Made by a program: the position numbers and the translations under genes. The notes under the pieces are model-generated. The model saw only the letters and a program-made list of their open reading frames with translations, did no database searches and had not been told where the DNA came from. From assembly GCA_964460845.1 (NCBI GenBank), contig CAYWRZ010000006.1, positions 138,091-202,090 on the forward strand: a stretch of DNA of 64,000 bases, in the 5' to 3' direction. The stretch is from CAYWRZ01 sp964460845 (lineage in GTDB: Bacteria; Bacteroidota; Bacteroidia; Flavobacteriales_D; UBA2798). Below, piece by piece: positions 8,389 through 17,009 of this stretch (its first letter is position 1; every line of letters begins with the position of its first letter).

Positions 8389-8407
8389 ATTTAGAATTAA
8401 TCTAAAT
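8389..8407. promoter_or_regulatory. Candidate Fur-like operator
   Basis: ATTTAGA (8389-8395) and TCTAAAT (8401-8407) form a perfect inverted repeat around ATTAA, 20 bp before the first heme gene. The 19-bp AT-rich dyad has the size and base composition of Fur boxes, and iron control is expected for heme uptake. No Fur binding is shown by the sequence alone. Confidence 0.5.
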
Positions 8408-8426
8408 AAAAATAATAAAAAACGGC

Positions 8427-9668
8427 ATGAAAAAAACATTTACTTCCGCTGCTTTACTTTTACTGGGTATGAGCCTGACGCAGGCTCAGGTGACCGAAAC
8501 CGTCTCTACAAGCGCTAACTACGCAGATCAGGTGTGGTACAGCCTTGAGAATGGTGAGGTTGGACGCGAACTGAAAGACGAATGGGACATCGCATTTGAA
8601 GTTCCCGGTAGCACCGCTTCTATCCTTGTGAACATTCAAAAAGGAATGAGCGTATGGCGTACCGGTCTTACTACTGCCGACTGGGCTACGCTCACCGACC
8701 TGTCTGACGAGTCTGCCTGGACTTCGGTACAAAATGCCGATACTTCGTGGCACATGGGCGCTCTCAACAACCAAAACCTCTCCCCCAGCGCGTTCGATTT
8801 GGGATGGGGTACCTATAATGTAACTACGCACCAGATTCAGGGTTCACGTCTGTTCGTGATAGAACTGTTGAACGGCGATCGTAAAAAACTCAAAATCAAT
8901 AGCCTTATCGGCGGTGTATATAACTTCACGTATGCCAACGGCGACGGTTCGGACGAAGTGACCGCTACCATTACCAAATCGGACTACACCGGTAAGCGTT
9001 TTGCATACTATTCTATCGAAAACGATACGGAACTCGACCGCGAGCCCCTTTCTGTAAACTGGGACATCACCTTCCATAAATACATGCGTCTTACGCCCTC
9101 TGTATATGGCGTGACCGGTGTATGGTCAAACCCTTCTGCAAAAGTATCAGTAGCCCGTCAGGTAGATGTGGACAATGTAGAATGGGGAAATTATGTATGG
9201 GATACCAAGCACAACACCATCGGCTGGGATTGGAAAGAATTCAATATGGGCACATTCACGTATGATATTGAAGATTCACTGGTATTTTTCATCAAAGACG
9301 TACCTGGCGATATATGGAAAGTCATCTTCACCGGTTTCAGCGGTGCCAGCAACGGCGACTACATCTTCACCAAAGAAAAAATCTCTTCCGTTTCAGTTGA
9401 CGATCAGAAGTATGTACTCAACCTCAACGTGTTCCCGAATCCTTCAGACGGACAAGACCTTCAACTGGTAGTGGACCTTCCGAACGCCGTACAAGGTACA
9501 TTGAGCATCACTGACCTTTCGGGCCGCGTGGTTTACACCGCTCCTTTTAACCGTACTGCCGGTTTCTTTACCGAGAAACTTGCGCTGCCTTCTATGAACG
9601 CCGGTATCTACCTGCTCCGCATTGACGCCGGTCAGGTACAGGGTCTTCAAAAAATTGTTATCCGCTAA
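8427..9668 (+). CDS. HmuY-like heme-binding protein with T9SS type A sorting tail
   Basis: The product has 413 residues and a signal peptide ending near LTQAQ. Two HmuY-type modules are visible. The first (about 20-185) opens with VWYSLENGEV and DEWDIAFEV; the second (about 185-325) opens with FAYYSIEN and NWDITF. Residues from about 335 form a T9SS type A tail (NVFPNPSDG, ITDLSGRVVY, GIYLLRID, KIVIR), so the protein should be exported to the cell surface or outside. HmuY proteins capture heme and pass it to a TonB receptor. It is the first gene of the heme locus, 14 bp before hmuT. The second module resembles that of the lipoprotein at 15818. Heme ligands cannot be picked by eye. Confidence 0.8.
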   Translation: MKKTFTSAALLLLGMSLTQAQVTETVSTSANYADQVWYSLENGEVGRELKDEWDIAFEVPGSTASILVNIQKGMSVWRTGLTTADWATLTDLSDESAWTSVQNADTSWHMGALNNQNLSPSAFDLGWGTYNVTTHQIQGSRLFVIELLNGDRKKLKINSLIGGVYNFTYANGDGSDEVTATITKSDYTGKRFAYYSIENDTELDREPLSVNWDITFHKYMRLTPSVYGVTGVWSNPSAKVSVARQVDVDNVEWGNYVWDTKHNTIGWDWKEFNMGTFTYDIEDSLVFFIKDVPGDIWKVIFTGFSGASNGDYIFTKEKISSVSVDDQKYVLNLNVFPNPSDGQDLQLVVDLPNAVQGTLSITDLSGRVVYTAPFNRTAGFFTEKLALPSMNAGIYLLRIDAGQVQGLQKIVIR

Positions 9669-9682
9669 ATGCACACCGATTG

Positions 9683-10546
9683 ATGAAGTCATTCAGCTAT
9701 CTTTTCTTCTTAGGATGGGCGCTCCTCACATGGAGCGCCTGTTCCACTAATAATGGTACCGAAGTTGCGGGCAAAGAAGTAAGCCGTATCGTCACCTTAC
9801 AGGGTACCCTCACCGAGATCATATTCGAACTCGGATTAGGCGATAAAGTGGTCGGCACAGACGTAACCAGCAATTACCCCGAATCGGTTGCTTCGCTGCC
9901 TAAAGTAAGCCATTCGCGCAATATCTCTTCCGAAGGCGTTTTGTCTTTAAACCCCGGTTATGTGATCGGTTTTGAAACCAGCATGACGCCCGAAACGCGC
10001 CAGCAAATCGAGTCGGCCGGTGTACCGGTAAAGCTCTTCAAAGAATCTTTTTCGATAGAAGGTTCAAAAAAGCTGATTCGGGAAGTAGCCGAAACATTCG
10101 GTGCCAATGAAAAAGCCGAAGCCATTTGCTCCAAAATCGATCAGGATCTACAGGCAGCTCCCGCGTTGAACAGCAAACCCAAAGTGCTGTTCATCTACGC
10201 CCGTGGTGCAGGCACACTTATGGTGGCAGGCAAAAATACGGCGGCTCAGGCTATGATCGAATTGGCCGGTGCCACTAACGCTTTTTACGAATTCGAAGAT
10301 TTTAAACCCCTTACCCCCGAATCGCTGGTCAGCGCTAACCCGGATGTGATCCTGCTCTTCACGAGCGGACTCGAAAGTCTCGGTGGAATTGACGGACTGC
10401 TGGCCATTCAGGGCATTGCCCAAACTACCGCCGGCAAAGAGAAAAGGGTCATTGAAATGGACGGTCCCCTGCTTACAGGCTTTGGTCCGCGCGTAGGACA
10501 AGCCGTTACGGAATTAGCCGAAAAACTGAATGCGATCGCGCCCTAA
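9683..10546 (+). CDS. hmuT: Heme ABC transporter, substrate-binding lipoprotein HmuT
   Basis: This is the periplasmic heme-binding component of the HmuTUV importer. ATG 9683 opens a lipoprotein signal with a cysteine after LTWSA, suggesting an inner-membrane anchor. The class III binding-protein fold is indicated by RIVTLQGTLTEIIFELGLGD, GTDVTSNYP, ESLVSANPDVILLFTSG and a C-terminal GPRVGQAVTELAEKL. The 287-residue length is usual. An in-frame TTG one codon earlier is unlikely. The end overlaps the permease gene by 17 bp. The heme ligand cannot be confirmed from sequence, but HmuY and HmuS neighbours favour heme over vitamin B12 or siderophore. Confidence 0.88.
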   Translation: MKSFSYLFFLGWALLTWSACSTNNGTEVAGKEVSRIVTLQGTLTEIIFELGLGDKVVGTDVTSNYPESVASLPKVSHSRNISSEGVLSLNPGYVIGFETSMTPETRQQIESAGVPVKLFKESFSIEGSKKLIREVAETFGANEKAEAICSKIDQDLQAAPALNSKPKVLFIYARGAGTLMVAGKNTAAQAMIELAGATNAFYEFEDFKPLTPESLVSANPDVILLFTSGLESLGGIDGLLAIQGIAQTTAGKEKRVIEMDGPLLTGFGPRVGQAVTELAEKLNAIAP

Positions 10547-11579
10547 ATCGATAGTAACGCTCCTGGCACTGCTCCTGCTGGCTTCCTTCTTGATGGGAGC
10601 CGGCATCGGTGCATTGTATATCTCCCCACTTCAGATTTTGGCCATTCTCGGCGATTCGTTAGGTATTCACATGGGAGTGGATTATACCGAACAACAGGCT
10701 GCCGTATTCTATGCCATACGTATTCCGCGTGTGCTGCTCGGTATGCTGGTGGGCGCTTCTTTAGGCATTGCCGGTGCCGCCATACAGGGACTGTTCCGCA
10801 ACCCGCTGGCCGATCCCGGACTCATCGGAATCTCGTCGGGCGCATCTTTAGCCGCAGTAATGACCATTATCATGGGCATTCACCTGTTAGACGGACTGAA
10901 AGGTTTTTTCGGAATGTACTCGCTCTCTTTTGTAACGTTCCTGGGCGCATTTTTGGTCACCCTGCTGGTGTACCGCATCTCTCAGGTAAGCGGGCGCACC
11001 CGTGTGGGGCTGCTGCTATTAGCCGGTATCGCCATTAACGCACTGACCGGAGCCTTAACCGGACTGTTCACCTTTTCGGCCAACGATGCGCAACTGCGCA
11101 GCATTACCTTTTGGACGCTCGGAAGCCTGGGTGGTGCAACCCGTCAGAACCTTTTGGTACTGCTTCCTTTTGCCGCCGCGGCGCTGGTCTTTTTACCCCG
11201 CTTCGGAAAAGCGCTCAATGCCTTTGCATTGGGTGAAAACAATGCCGCTTTTTTGGGCATCCCGGTAGAAAAGCTCAAACGCCGTATCATTTTTCTCAGC
11301 GCATTAGCCATCGGTGCCTCCGTATCGGTATCGGGGCTTATCGGTTTCGTCGGACTGGTCGTTCCCCATATCTGCCGTCTGCTGTTAGGACCTGACCACC
11401 GCTATCTTTTGCCCGCCTCTGCACTGATGGGCGGCATACTGCTTATCAATGCCGATATCCTGGCACGCACCCTTACCGCTCCGGCCGAAATTCCGATAGG
11501 TATCGTAACCGGACTTATCGGCGCTCCCTTCTTCCTTTATATTTTATTGAAAGAAAAACGCCATCCTCAATTCGCCTGA
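10530..11579 (+). CDS. hmuU: Heme ABC transporter permease HmuU (FecCD family)
   Basis: This is the inner-membrane permease that forms the channel with HmuV. The 349 residues contain about ten hydrophobic spans and FecCD family signatures: RIPRVLLGMLVGASLGIAGA, FRNPLADPGLIGISSGA, LLAGIAINALTGALTGLF, and SGLIGFVGLVVPHICRLLLG, the loop that contacts the ATPase. ATG 10530 lies inside the hmuT end, and the stop TGA shares one base with the hmuV start, so expression is tightly coupled. Confidence 0.92.
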   Translation: MRSRPKSIVTLLALLLLASFLMGAGIGALYISPLQILAILGDSLGIHMGVDYTEQQAAVFYAIRIPRVLLGMLVGASLGIAGAAIQGLFRNPLADPGLIGISSGASLAAVMTIIMGIHLLDGLKGFFGMYSLSFVTFLGAFLVTLLVYRISQVSGRTRVGLLLLAGIAINALTGALTGLFTFSANDAQLRSITFWTLGSLGGATRQNLLVLLPFAAAALVFLPRFGKALNAFALGENNAAFLGIPVEKLKRRIIFLSALAIGASVSVSGLIGFVGLVVPHICRLLLGPDHRYLLPASALMGGILLINADILARTLTAPAEIPIGIVTGLIGAPFFLYILLKEKRHPQFA

Positions 11580-12418
11580 TGTTAGAAGCCTTACATATCA
11601 GTTACAAAGTTCCGCGCCGTATGCTGCTTGATAACGTTTCGTTGCAGGTACGCCCCGGAAAGGTAACCGGTATTTTGGGTCCTAACGGAGCGGGGAAATC
11701 AACCCTGCTAAGCATCCTGAGCGGCGAGCGTAAACCCCATTCGGGGCAGGTGTTGCTGCACCAAAAAGCGCTTTCTTCATGGACCGCGAAAGAGCTGGCG
11801 CTGCAACGCGCGGTACTGCTTCAACATACCCAATTAGGACTGGCTTTTCGGGTCGAAGAAGTGGTAATGATGGGACGTTATCCGCACATCGGACGGCACG
11901 AAAGCCAAAAGGATCACGAAGCGGTAAAAAAAGCGATGGAAACTACCGGTACCGCACAGCTCTATGGCCGCGATTACCTTTCGCTTTCGGGAGGTGAGCA
12001 GCAACGCGTACAGTTAGCCCGCACTTTTGCACAGCTTTACCACGAAACGGATAAGCTGCCCAAGCTGCTGCTGTTAGACGAGCCCTTGAATAATCTCGAC
12101 ATCTTACATCAACATGCTATTTTACAGGTAGCACGCGAATTTGCCGCCCGGGGTCACGCCGTGCTTGCCGTATTGCACGATCTGAACCTCGCTGCACGTT
12201 ATACCGACGAACTGCTGGTACTCAAAAACGGACAAACACTGGCGTTTGGGACTCCGGAACAGGTGCTAAACGAAAAGCTTATCCATTCCGCTTTCGGCAT
12301 CGAAGTAAGTGTAATTACCCATCCCGAAACCGGTCACCCGGTAGTGCTCCCCACCGGTCTTCACAAGGCTTGCAGGCCCGCAGTACACGAAGTGGCCGAA
12401 AATTTCTTAAATGACTAA
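11579..12418 (+). CDS. hmuV: Heme ABC transporter ATPase HmuV
   Basis: This is the cytoplasmic ATPase powering heme import. All ABC motifs are present: Walker A GPNGAGKST (about residue 36), Q-loop LLQHTQLG, signature LSGGEQQRV (about 139), Walker B KLLLLDEPL (about 163), D-loop NNLD and a switch His in AVLHDLNLAARY. The 279-residue length suits HmuV/FecE. Start and upstream stop overlap as TGATG. The next gene, hmuS, begins 32 bp downstream. Confidence 0.93.
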   Translation: MLEALHISYKVPRRMLLDNVSLQVRPGKVTGILGPNGAGKSTLLSILSGERKPHSGQVLLHQKALSSWTAKELALQRAVLLQHTQLGLAFRVEEVVMMGRYPHIGRHESQKDHEAVKKAMETTGTAQLYGRDYLSLSGGEQQRVQLARTFAQLYHETDKLPKLLLLDEPLNNLDILHQHAILQVAREFAARGHAVLAVLHDLNLAARYTDELLVLKNGQTLAFGTPEQVLNEKLIHSAFGIEVSVITHPETGHPVVLPTGLHKACRPAVHEVAENFLND

Positions 12419-12450
12419 ATTTGACCCCCAATCTGAAAATAAAACCGAAC

Positions 12451-13479
12451 ATGGAAACGACCACTTTATCTTTACGTGAACAGTACGAAAAAGCCAAAAG
12501 CGAAAATCCGAAAGCACGTATCCGTGAAATCGCCCGCCAACTATCGGCCAGCGAAGCCGAACTGGTAGCCCTCAAAGTAGGCGATACCAATACCCGCCTC
12601 GAAGGCAATTTCCCCGAGTTGCTGAAAGAAGTACAGAGCCTGGGCTATGTGATGGCACTGACCCGCAACGACAATGTAGTGCACGAACGCAAAGGCGTTT
12701 ATAACAACGTATCGTTTAACGGTCCTGTAGGACTGGTGCTCGATCCCGATATCGACCTGCGTCTGTTCATGATGCACTGGGCTTTCGGATTTGCCGTGAA
12801 TGAAAACGATCGCAAAAGCCTCCAGTTTTTTGACAAAAGCGGAGAGGCCGTGCACAAAATCTACCTGACCGACAAAAGTGACGAAGCCGCTTATCAGGCA
12901 CTGGTAGAAAAATACCGCGCCGCCGAACAACCTACCGCCTTAACCACCGAAGCGTATCCCGCTCCCAAAGCGGAACTGCCCGACAGTGACATCAATGTGG
13001 AAGAGTTTCGTAAAGGCTGGCTTAACCTGAAAGATACCCACGAGTTTTTCGGACTCGTGAACACCCACAAGCTAACTCGCACGCAAGCGCTGCGCCTGGC
13101 GCCCGAAGGACACGCTTTCAAAGTGCCTAACGATATCACACGCCGTATGTTTGACGCCGCTTCGGCCAAGCAAATCGCGATTATGATTTTCGTAGGCAGC
13201 CGTGGTTGCATCCAGATTCATACCGGCGAAATCAACCGCATCGTCACTACCGGTCCCTGGCTCAACATCCTCGACCCCGAGCTCAACATCCACCTTCGCG
13301 AAGACCAGATAGCCTCTACCTACGTGGTGCGTAAGCCCAGCGTGGACGGTATCGTGACTTCTATTGAAGTGTTCGACGCACAAGGCGAGCTCATCGTACA
13401 GTTTTTCGGAAAACGTAAACCCGGTGTACCCGAGCTGGAAAGCTGGCGTTCACTGGTGGACGAGCTCCGTCAGTCCTAA
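12451..13479 (+). CDS. hmuS: Heme-degrading/heme-transfer protein HmuS (HemS/ChuS family)
   Basis: This cytoplasmic protein binds imported heme and either transfers or degrades it to release iron. The sequence opens LREQYEKAKSENPKARIREI, the usual HemS start, and shows two related halves. The second half contains VEEFRKGWLNLKDTHEFFGL and TGEINRIVTTGPWLNILDP, as in ChuS. ATG 12451 is preferred: the in-frame TTG at 12421 adds ten residues with no family match. The length of 342 is normal. It follows hmuV on the same strand, and a strong terminator lies 12 bp after the stop. Confidence 0.88.
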   Translation: METTTLSLREQYEKAKSENPKARIREIARQLSASEAELVALKVGDTNTRLEGNFPELLKEVQSLGYVMALTRNDNVVHERKGVYNNVSFNGPVGLVLDPDIDLRLFMMHWAFGFAVNENDRKSLQFFDKSGEAVHKIYLTDKSDEAAYQALVEKYRAAEQPTALTTEAYPAPKAELPDSDINVEEFRKGWLNLKDTHEFFGLVNTHKLTRTQALRLAPEGHAFKVPNDITRRMFDAASAKQIAIMIFVGSRGCIQIHTGEINRIVTTGPWLNILDPELNIHLREDQIASTYVVRKPSVDGIVTSIEVFDAQGELIVQFFGKRKPGVPELESWRSLVDELRQS

Positions 13480-13490
13480 AAAGACCCTTT

Positions 13491-13524
13491 TCCTGTTTCG
13501 CCGCAAGCGGCGAAACAGGATTTT
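13491..13524 (+). terminator. Strong terminator between hmuS and the receptor gene
   Basis: TCCTGTTTCGCCGC (13491-13504) pairs perfectly with 13507-13520, leaving a nominal 2-nt loop, and is followed by TTTT. It should end most transcripts from the HmuY-HmuTUV-HmuS genes, leaving the receptor and lipoprotein to read-through or to a separate promoter. Confidence 0.8.
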
Positions 13525-13577
13525 CCCCTTACGGCCCCTGTCAGTAATGAAACTCAAATCTGCCTAAACACAATGCC

Positions 13578-15848
13578 ATGCGCCGGATAAAAGGTGTGCT
13601 GCTACTGCTTGCCACGGGAGTGTCTTCGCTCTCTCATGCACAGGAAGTCAGCGTATTTTCTGCAAAAGACAAAAAGCCCGTTCCTTACACACACGTTACT
13701 TTCTCCATTCCAGGAGCCGTAATCAACGGTGAAACCGTACTGACCAACAACGAAGGCAGGGCAAAAACGCCCGCTTCGATGCAGGGTAAAACCGTAGCTA
13801 TCGCCATTAGCGCGATAGGCTATGAACGAATAAAAGACACGCTGCGCGCCGGTGAGTCGAAAACCTATTACCTCAATGAGTCCGTTTGGGTGCTGAACGA
13901 ACTGGTCGTAACCGGTCAGTATTCGCCCAACAACCCCGAACAGGCTATTCAAAAGGTGCGCATCATCGACCGCAAAAAAATTGAAGCCATGGCGGCCGTC
14001 ACCCTGAAAGACGTGCTGCAAAATGAGCTCAACATTCGCCTTTCGCAAGACAATATCCTCGGTTCTTCCATGACCCTTCAGGGTATTTCGGGCGAAAACA
14101 TCAAAATTCTGATCGACGGTGTGCCCATGACCGGCCGTCTGAACGGCAGCATCGATCTGAGTCAGATCAACCTCGATAACATCGAACGTATCGAAGTGAT
14201 CGAAGGTCCGCTTTCAGTCAACTACGGCAGCAATGCCCTTGCCGGAACCATCAACCTGATCACCAAAAAAGAAACCACTTATCCTTTCATGGTGGGCGCT
14301 CAGGCTTACACCGAAAGCATAGGCCAATACAACGTGAATGGCCTTGCACAGGCGCAGTGGAAAAAACACGGAATTAACCTTTCGGGCGGACGTAACTATT
14401 TTGCCGGATGGAATCCCGATGGACCGATGTTTCCCGGTTTTTCTACACCTGTAGCCGACAGCAGCCGCTACAAAAGCTGGAAGCCCAAAGAACAATATTT
14501 CGGGCGTCTCCAATATTTTTATACCGGCCAAAAAGTACAACTCTCGTACCGTCTCGAAGCATTCGACGAAATGATTATCAATCGCGGGATGCCACGAATG
14601 CCCTACCGCGAAACCGCTTTCGACGACCGCTACCAAACCTGGAGACTTGATAATGCCGTGCACGCCGACATCAAAACCGGAGAACGCAAAGGCATCAAAA
14701 TCATTTCGGCCTGGAACCATTATCGCCGCATCAAAAATTCTTATTTCCGTGATCTGACCACGCTCGAAGAACGTCCGCTTACACAAGACGGAAGTCACGA
14801 CACCACCCGTCTCGGACTTTTCAACACGCGTATCACCTACTCTTCCGATCCCGACAGCAGTAAATTCGGCTATGAGCTGGGTACCGACATTACCTACGAA
14901 ACCATGTACGGATTACGCATCGAAGGAGAAGAAAAAAAGATGGGCGATTACGCCTTGTTCGGCAGTCTCGAATACCGGCCATTGTCGTCGCTGAGCATTC
15001 GCGGCGGAATGCGCTATGCTTACAACACCCTGTATCAGGGGCCTCCGGTGCCTTCGCTGAATGTGCGCTGGAAAATGAACAAGCTGCTCACCCTACGCGT
15101 TTCGTATGCAAGAGGCTTCCGTTCGCCTTCACTCAAAGAAATGTATTTCTACTTTGTGGACATTAACCACCACATTACCGGCAATCCCAACCTGAAACCC
15201 GAATATTCGCACCACGTAAGCAGCACGCTGAGCGGGCAGCAAACCTACAGCAAGTGGATTATTCGCGGAGACATAGGCGGATTTTACAACGATATTAACC
15301 AGCTCATTACCCTGGCGCAACGTACAGGTACCGAATACACCTATGTAAACATCGGTAAATACCGCACCGTGGGCGGGCAAGCCAATATCGGTTTCATTTT
15401 TGAGCACCTTCGGGTAAATGTGGGCGGCTCATACACCGGGCGCTACAACCAGGTATCGGAGCTTCATCCCATTGATCCTTTTTCCTTTTACCCCGAGGTC
15501 AGGGCCAACGCCATGTACGAATGGAAAAAGACGGGGCTTAGCCTCTCGTTTTTCTACAAGTACCAGGGGCGTATGCCGGGCTTTATGGTCGATGCCAGCG
15601 GAAATGCTGCCGCTACCTTTATTCAGGCTTACCACACGGCCGATGTATCGCTGGGCAAGAGCTGGTGGAAAGACCGCACCCGTTTGAGCATAGGTTGCAA
15701 AAACCTGTTTGATGTGCAAAGCGTCAATTCAACACTGGCCGGAGAAGCACACTCTATGGGCGCTACCAGCGTTCCCGTAGCTACCGGTCGATTGTATTTT
15801 ATTAAACTCGAAGTAAGATGGTGGAAAGAAAAACAGGCCAAAAATTAA
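13578..15848 (+). CDS. hmuR: TonB-dependent heme receptor, HmuR-like
   Basis: This outer-membrane receptor of 756 residues takes heme across the outer membrane with TonB energy. It has a signal peptide ending SHAQ, a carboxypeptidase-like N-terminal domain (about 22-105), a plug (about 118-235: LKDVLQNELNIRLSQDN, IKILIDGVPM, IERIEVIEGPLSVNYGSNAL) and a 22-strand barrel. In the barrel the FRSPSLKEMYFYF and GNPNLKPE boxes match the FRAP/NPDL pair typical of heme receptors, with a HH pair between them. It begins after the internal terminator and overlaps the HmuY lipoprotein gene by 31 bp. Substrate is inferred from motifs and neighbours. Confidence 0.9.
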   Translation: MRRIKGVLLLLATGVSSLSHAQEVSVFSAKDKKPVPYTHVTFSIPGAVINGETVLTNNEGRAKTPASMQGKTVAIAISAIGYERIKDTLRAGESKTYYLNESVWVLNELVVTGQYSPNNPEQAIQKVRIIDRKKIEAMAAVTLKDVLQNELNIRLSQDNILGSSMTLQGISGENIKILIDGVPMTGRLNGSIDLSQINLDNIERIEVIEGPLSVNYGSNALAGTINLITKKETTYPFMVGAQAYTESIGQYNVNGLAQAQWKKHGINLSGGRNYFAGWNPDGPMFPGFSTPVADSSRYKSWKPKEQYFGRLQYFYTGQKVQLSYRLEAFDEMIINRGMPRMPYRETAFDDRYQTWRLDNAVHADIKTGERKGIKIISAWNHYRRIKNSYFRDLTTLEERPLTQDGSHDTTRLGLFNTRITYSSDPDSSKFGYELGTDITYETMYGLRIEGEEKKMGDYALFGSLEYRPLSSLSIRGGMRYAYNTLYQGPPVPSLNVRWKMNKLLTLRVSYARGFRSPSLKEMYFYFVDINHHITGNPNLKPEYSHHVSSTLSGQQTYSKWIIRGDIGGFYNDINQLITLAQRTGTEYTYVNIGKYRTVGGQANIGFIFEHLRVNVGGSYTGRYNQVSELHPIDPFSFYPEVRANAMYEWKKTGLSLSFFYKYQGRMPGFMVDASGNAAATFIQAYHTADVSLGKSWWKDRTRLSIGCKNLFDVQSVNSTLAGEAHSMGATSVPVATGRLYFIKLEVRWWKEKQAKN

Positions 15849-16810
15849 TTCAACTCTTCGGTTTGGGCCTGCTCCTTTCTGCTACGGCCTGCGATAAAGA
15901 AGAACTACCCGTATCGCCTTTCGATAGGGGCAATATACAAACCGTACAGGTTTGCACGGATCCTTCCTACAAATTACAGGTTTGGTTTAAGCTCGAAAAC
16001 ATGAGCATCGTAAGCCAAAACGCTAAAACCACCTGGGATCTCGGTTTTGAAACCGGGGCCGACGGATGGAGAATTTACCTCAACGGCGCACTGTCTATGC
16101 TCGCACGGAATACCGGACAAACCGATTTCGCCGCTGTGACCGATACTTCGGGCATTGGCAGCGGTATCCCCGACCGGCCTTCCGGAAACCCCGACAGCAC
16201 CGCTATCGGTAATTGGACCGTCGATAAGCCCGTGTACCTGCTCAATCTCGGATACGACGAAAACGGCAATTCTTTGGGGTATTACAAGCTACAACTGCTT
16301 TCGGTAAATGCCTCGGCGTATGAGTTCAAGTTTGCGCCAGTTCCCGGAGGCAGCACACAAACCGTAACGCTTCCGAAAAACGACAACTATAACCTGGTAT
16401 ATTACTCGCTGCGCAATAACCTGGCCGTTCAGCCGGAACCGCCAAAAGATGCTTACGATCTGGTTTTCACACAGTACACGTATATCTTTTACGAACCGTT
16501 TTACCAGCCTTACCTCGTACATGGCGTGCTTAGCAACCGTAGCGGCGTAAGCGTGGCCCGTACCAGCGCCAAGCCCTTTTCCGAAATTACCGCAGCCGAT
16601 ACGCTCGGACTTACCTTTAGTCACCAGCTCGATGCTGTCGGCTACAACTGGAAAGAATACGATTTTAACACCAGCACCTACATTCTCTATCCTGAAATTA
16701 TCTATTTCGTAAAAGACACTCAGGGATTCCTCTACAAAATGCATTTCATTGATTTCTACAGCGATACCGGACAAAGAGGCTGTCCGAAGTTTGAAATTCA
16801 ACGACTTTAA
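15818..16810 (+). CDS. hmuY: HmuY-like heme-binding lipoprotein
   Basis: The 330-residue lipoprotein has a lipobox ending in Cys (LLLSATAC), so it is probably anchored in the outer membrane. HmuY-type features are WFKLENMSIV and TTWDLGFETG in the first module and VYYSLRNNLAV, DLVFTQYTYIF in the second. The segment VSVAR, then NWKEYDFNTSTY and IIYFVKDTQGFLYKMHF parallels the second module of the T9SS-sorted protein at 8427, so the two look like paralogues with different surface delivery. The start lies 31 bp inside the receptor gene. HmuY binds heme and delivers it to HmuR in Porphyromonas; that role is inferred here. Confidence 0.8.
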   Translation: MVERKTGQKLIQLFGLGLLLSATACDKEELPVSPFDRGNIQTVQVCTDPSYKLQVWFKLENMSIVSQNAKTTWDLGFETGADGWRIYLNGALSMLARNTGQTDFAAVTDTSGIGSGIPDRPSGNPDSTAIGNWTVDKPVYLLNLGYDENGNSLGYYKLQLLSVNASAYEFKFAPVPGGSTQTVTLPKNDNYNLVYYSLRNNLAVQPEPPKDAYDLVFTQYTYIFYEPFYQPYLVHGVLSNRSGVSVARTSAKPFSEITAADTLGLTFSHQLDAVGYNWKEYDFNTSTYILYPEIIYFVKDTQGFLYKMHFIDFYSDTGQRGCPKFEIQRL

Positions 16811-16815
16811 TACCT

Positions 16816-16849
16816 AATCCCTCTGACCATGCTGTCAGGGGGATTTTTT
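16816..16849 (+). terminator. Terminator of the heme locus
   Basis: AATCCCTCTGAC (16816-16827) pairs with 16834-16845 with one G-U pair around a 6-nt loop, followed by a T-run. It lies 5 bp after the hmuY stop. Confidence 0.8.
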
Positions 16850-16898
16850 ATTTCCCCAAAAACAGACAGGGCGTTAACAAAAAATTAATGCCGGGATC

Positions 16899-16930
16899 TT
16901 GGTCATTCGCCTTTTTTCGAGGTAGCTTTG
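16899..16930 (+). promoter_or_regulatory. Bacteroidota-type promoter of the large adhesin
   Basis: A -33 TTGG (16899-16902) and a -7 TAGCTTTG (16923-16930) are separated by 20 bp, which fits the sigma-ABfr consensus. The start of transcription would be near 16937. Confidence 0.6.
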
Positions 16931-16931
16931 C

Positions 16932-16998
16932 AGTATCAAAGTGAACACCCTGGTATCCGGTTAAACCGATCAACCGCTTTGATACTCTGTTAACCGGA
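16932..16998 (+). promoter_or_regulatory. Structured leader or operator before the adhesin (pseudoknot-like arms)
   Basis: AGTATCAAAG (16932-16941) is complementary to CTTTGATACT (16977-16986). TCCGGTTAA (16956-16964), in that loop, is complementary to TTAACCGGA (16990-16998), outside it, giving an H-type pseudoknot topology ending 11 bp before the TTG start. CGGTT/AACCG (16958-16962/16972-16976) offers a competing inner stem. The predicted RNA start near 16937 would trim the first arm, so this could be a DNA-level operator instead. Confidence 0.45.
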
Positions 16999-17009
16999 AT
17001 CTGAAGCGC

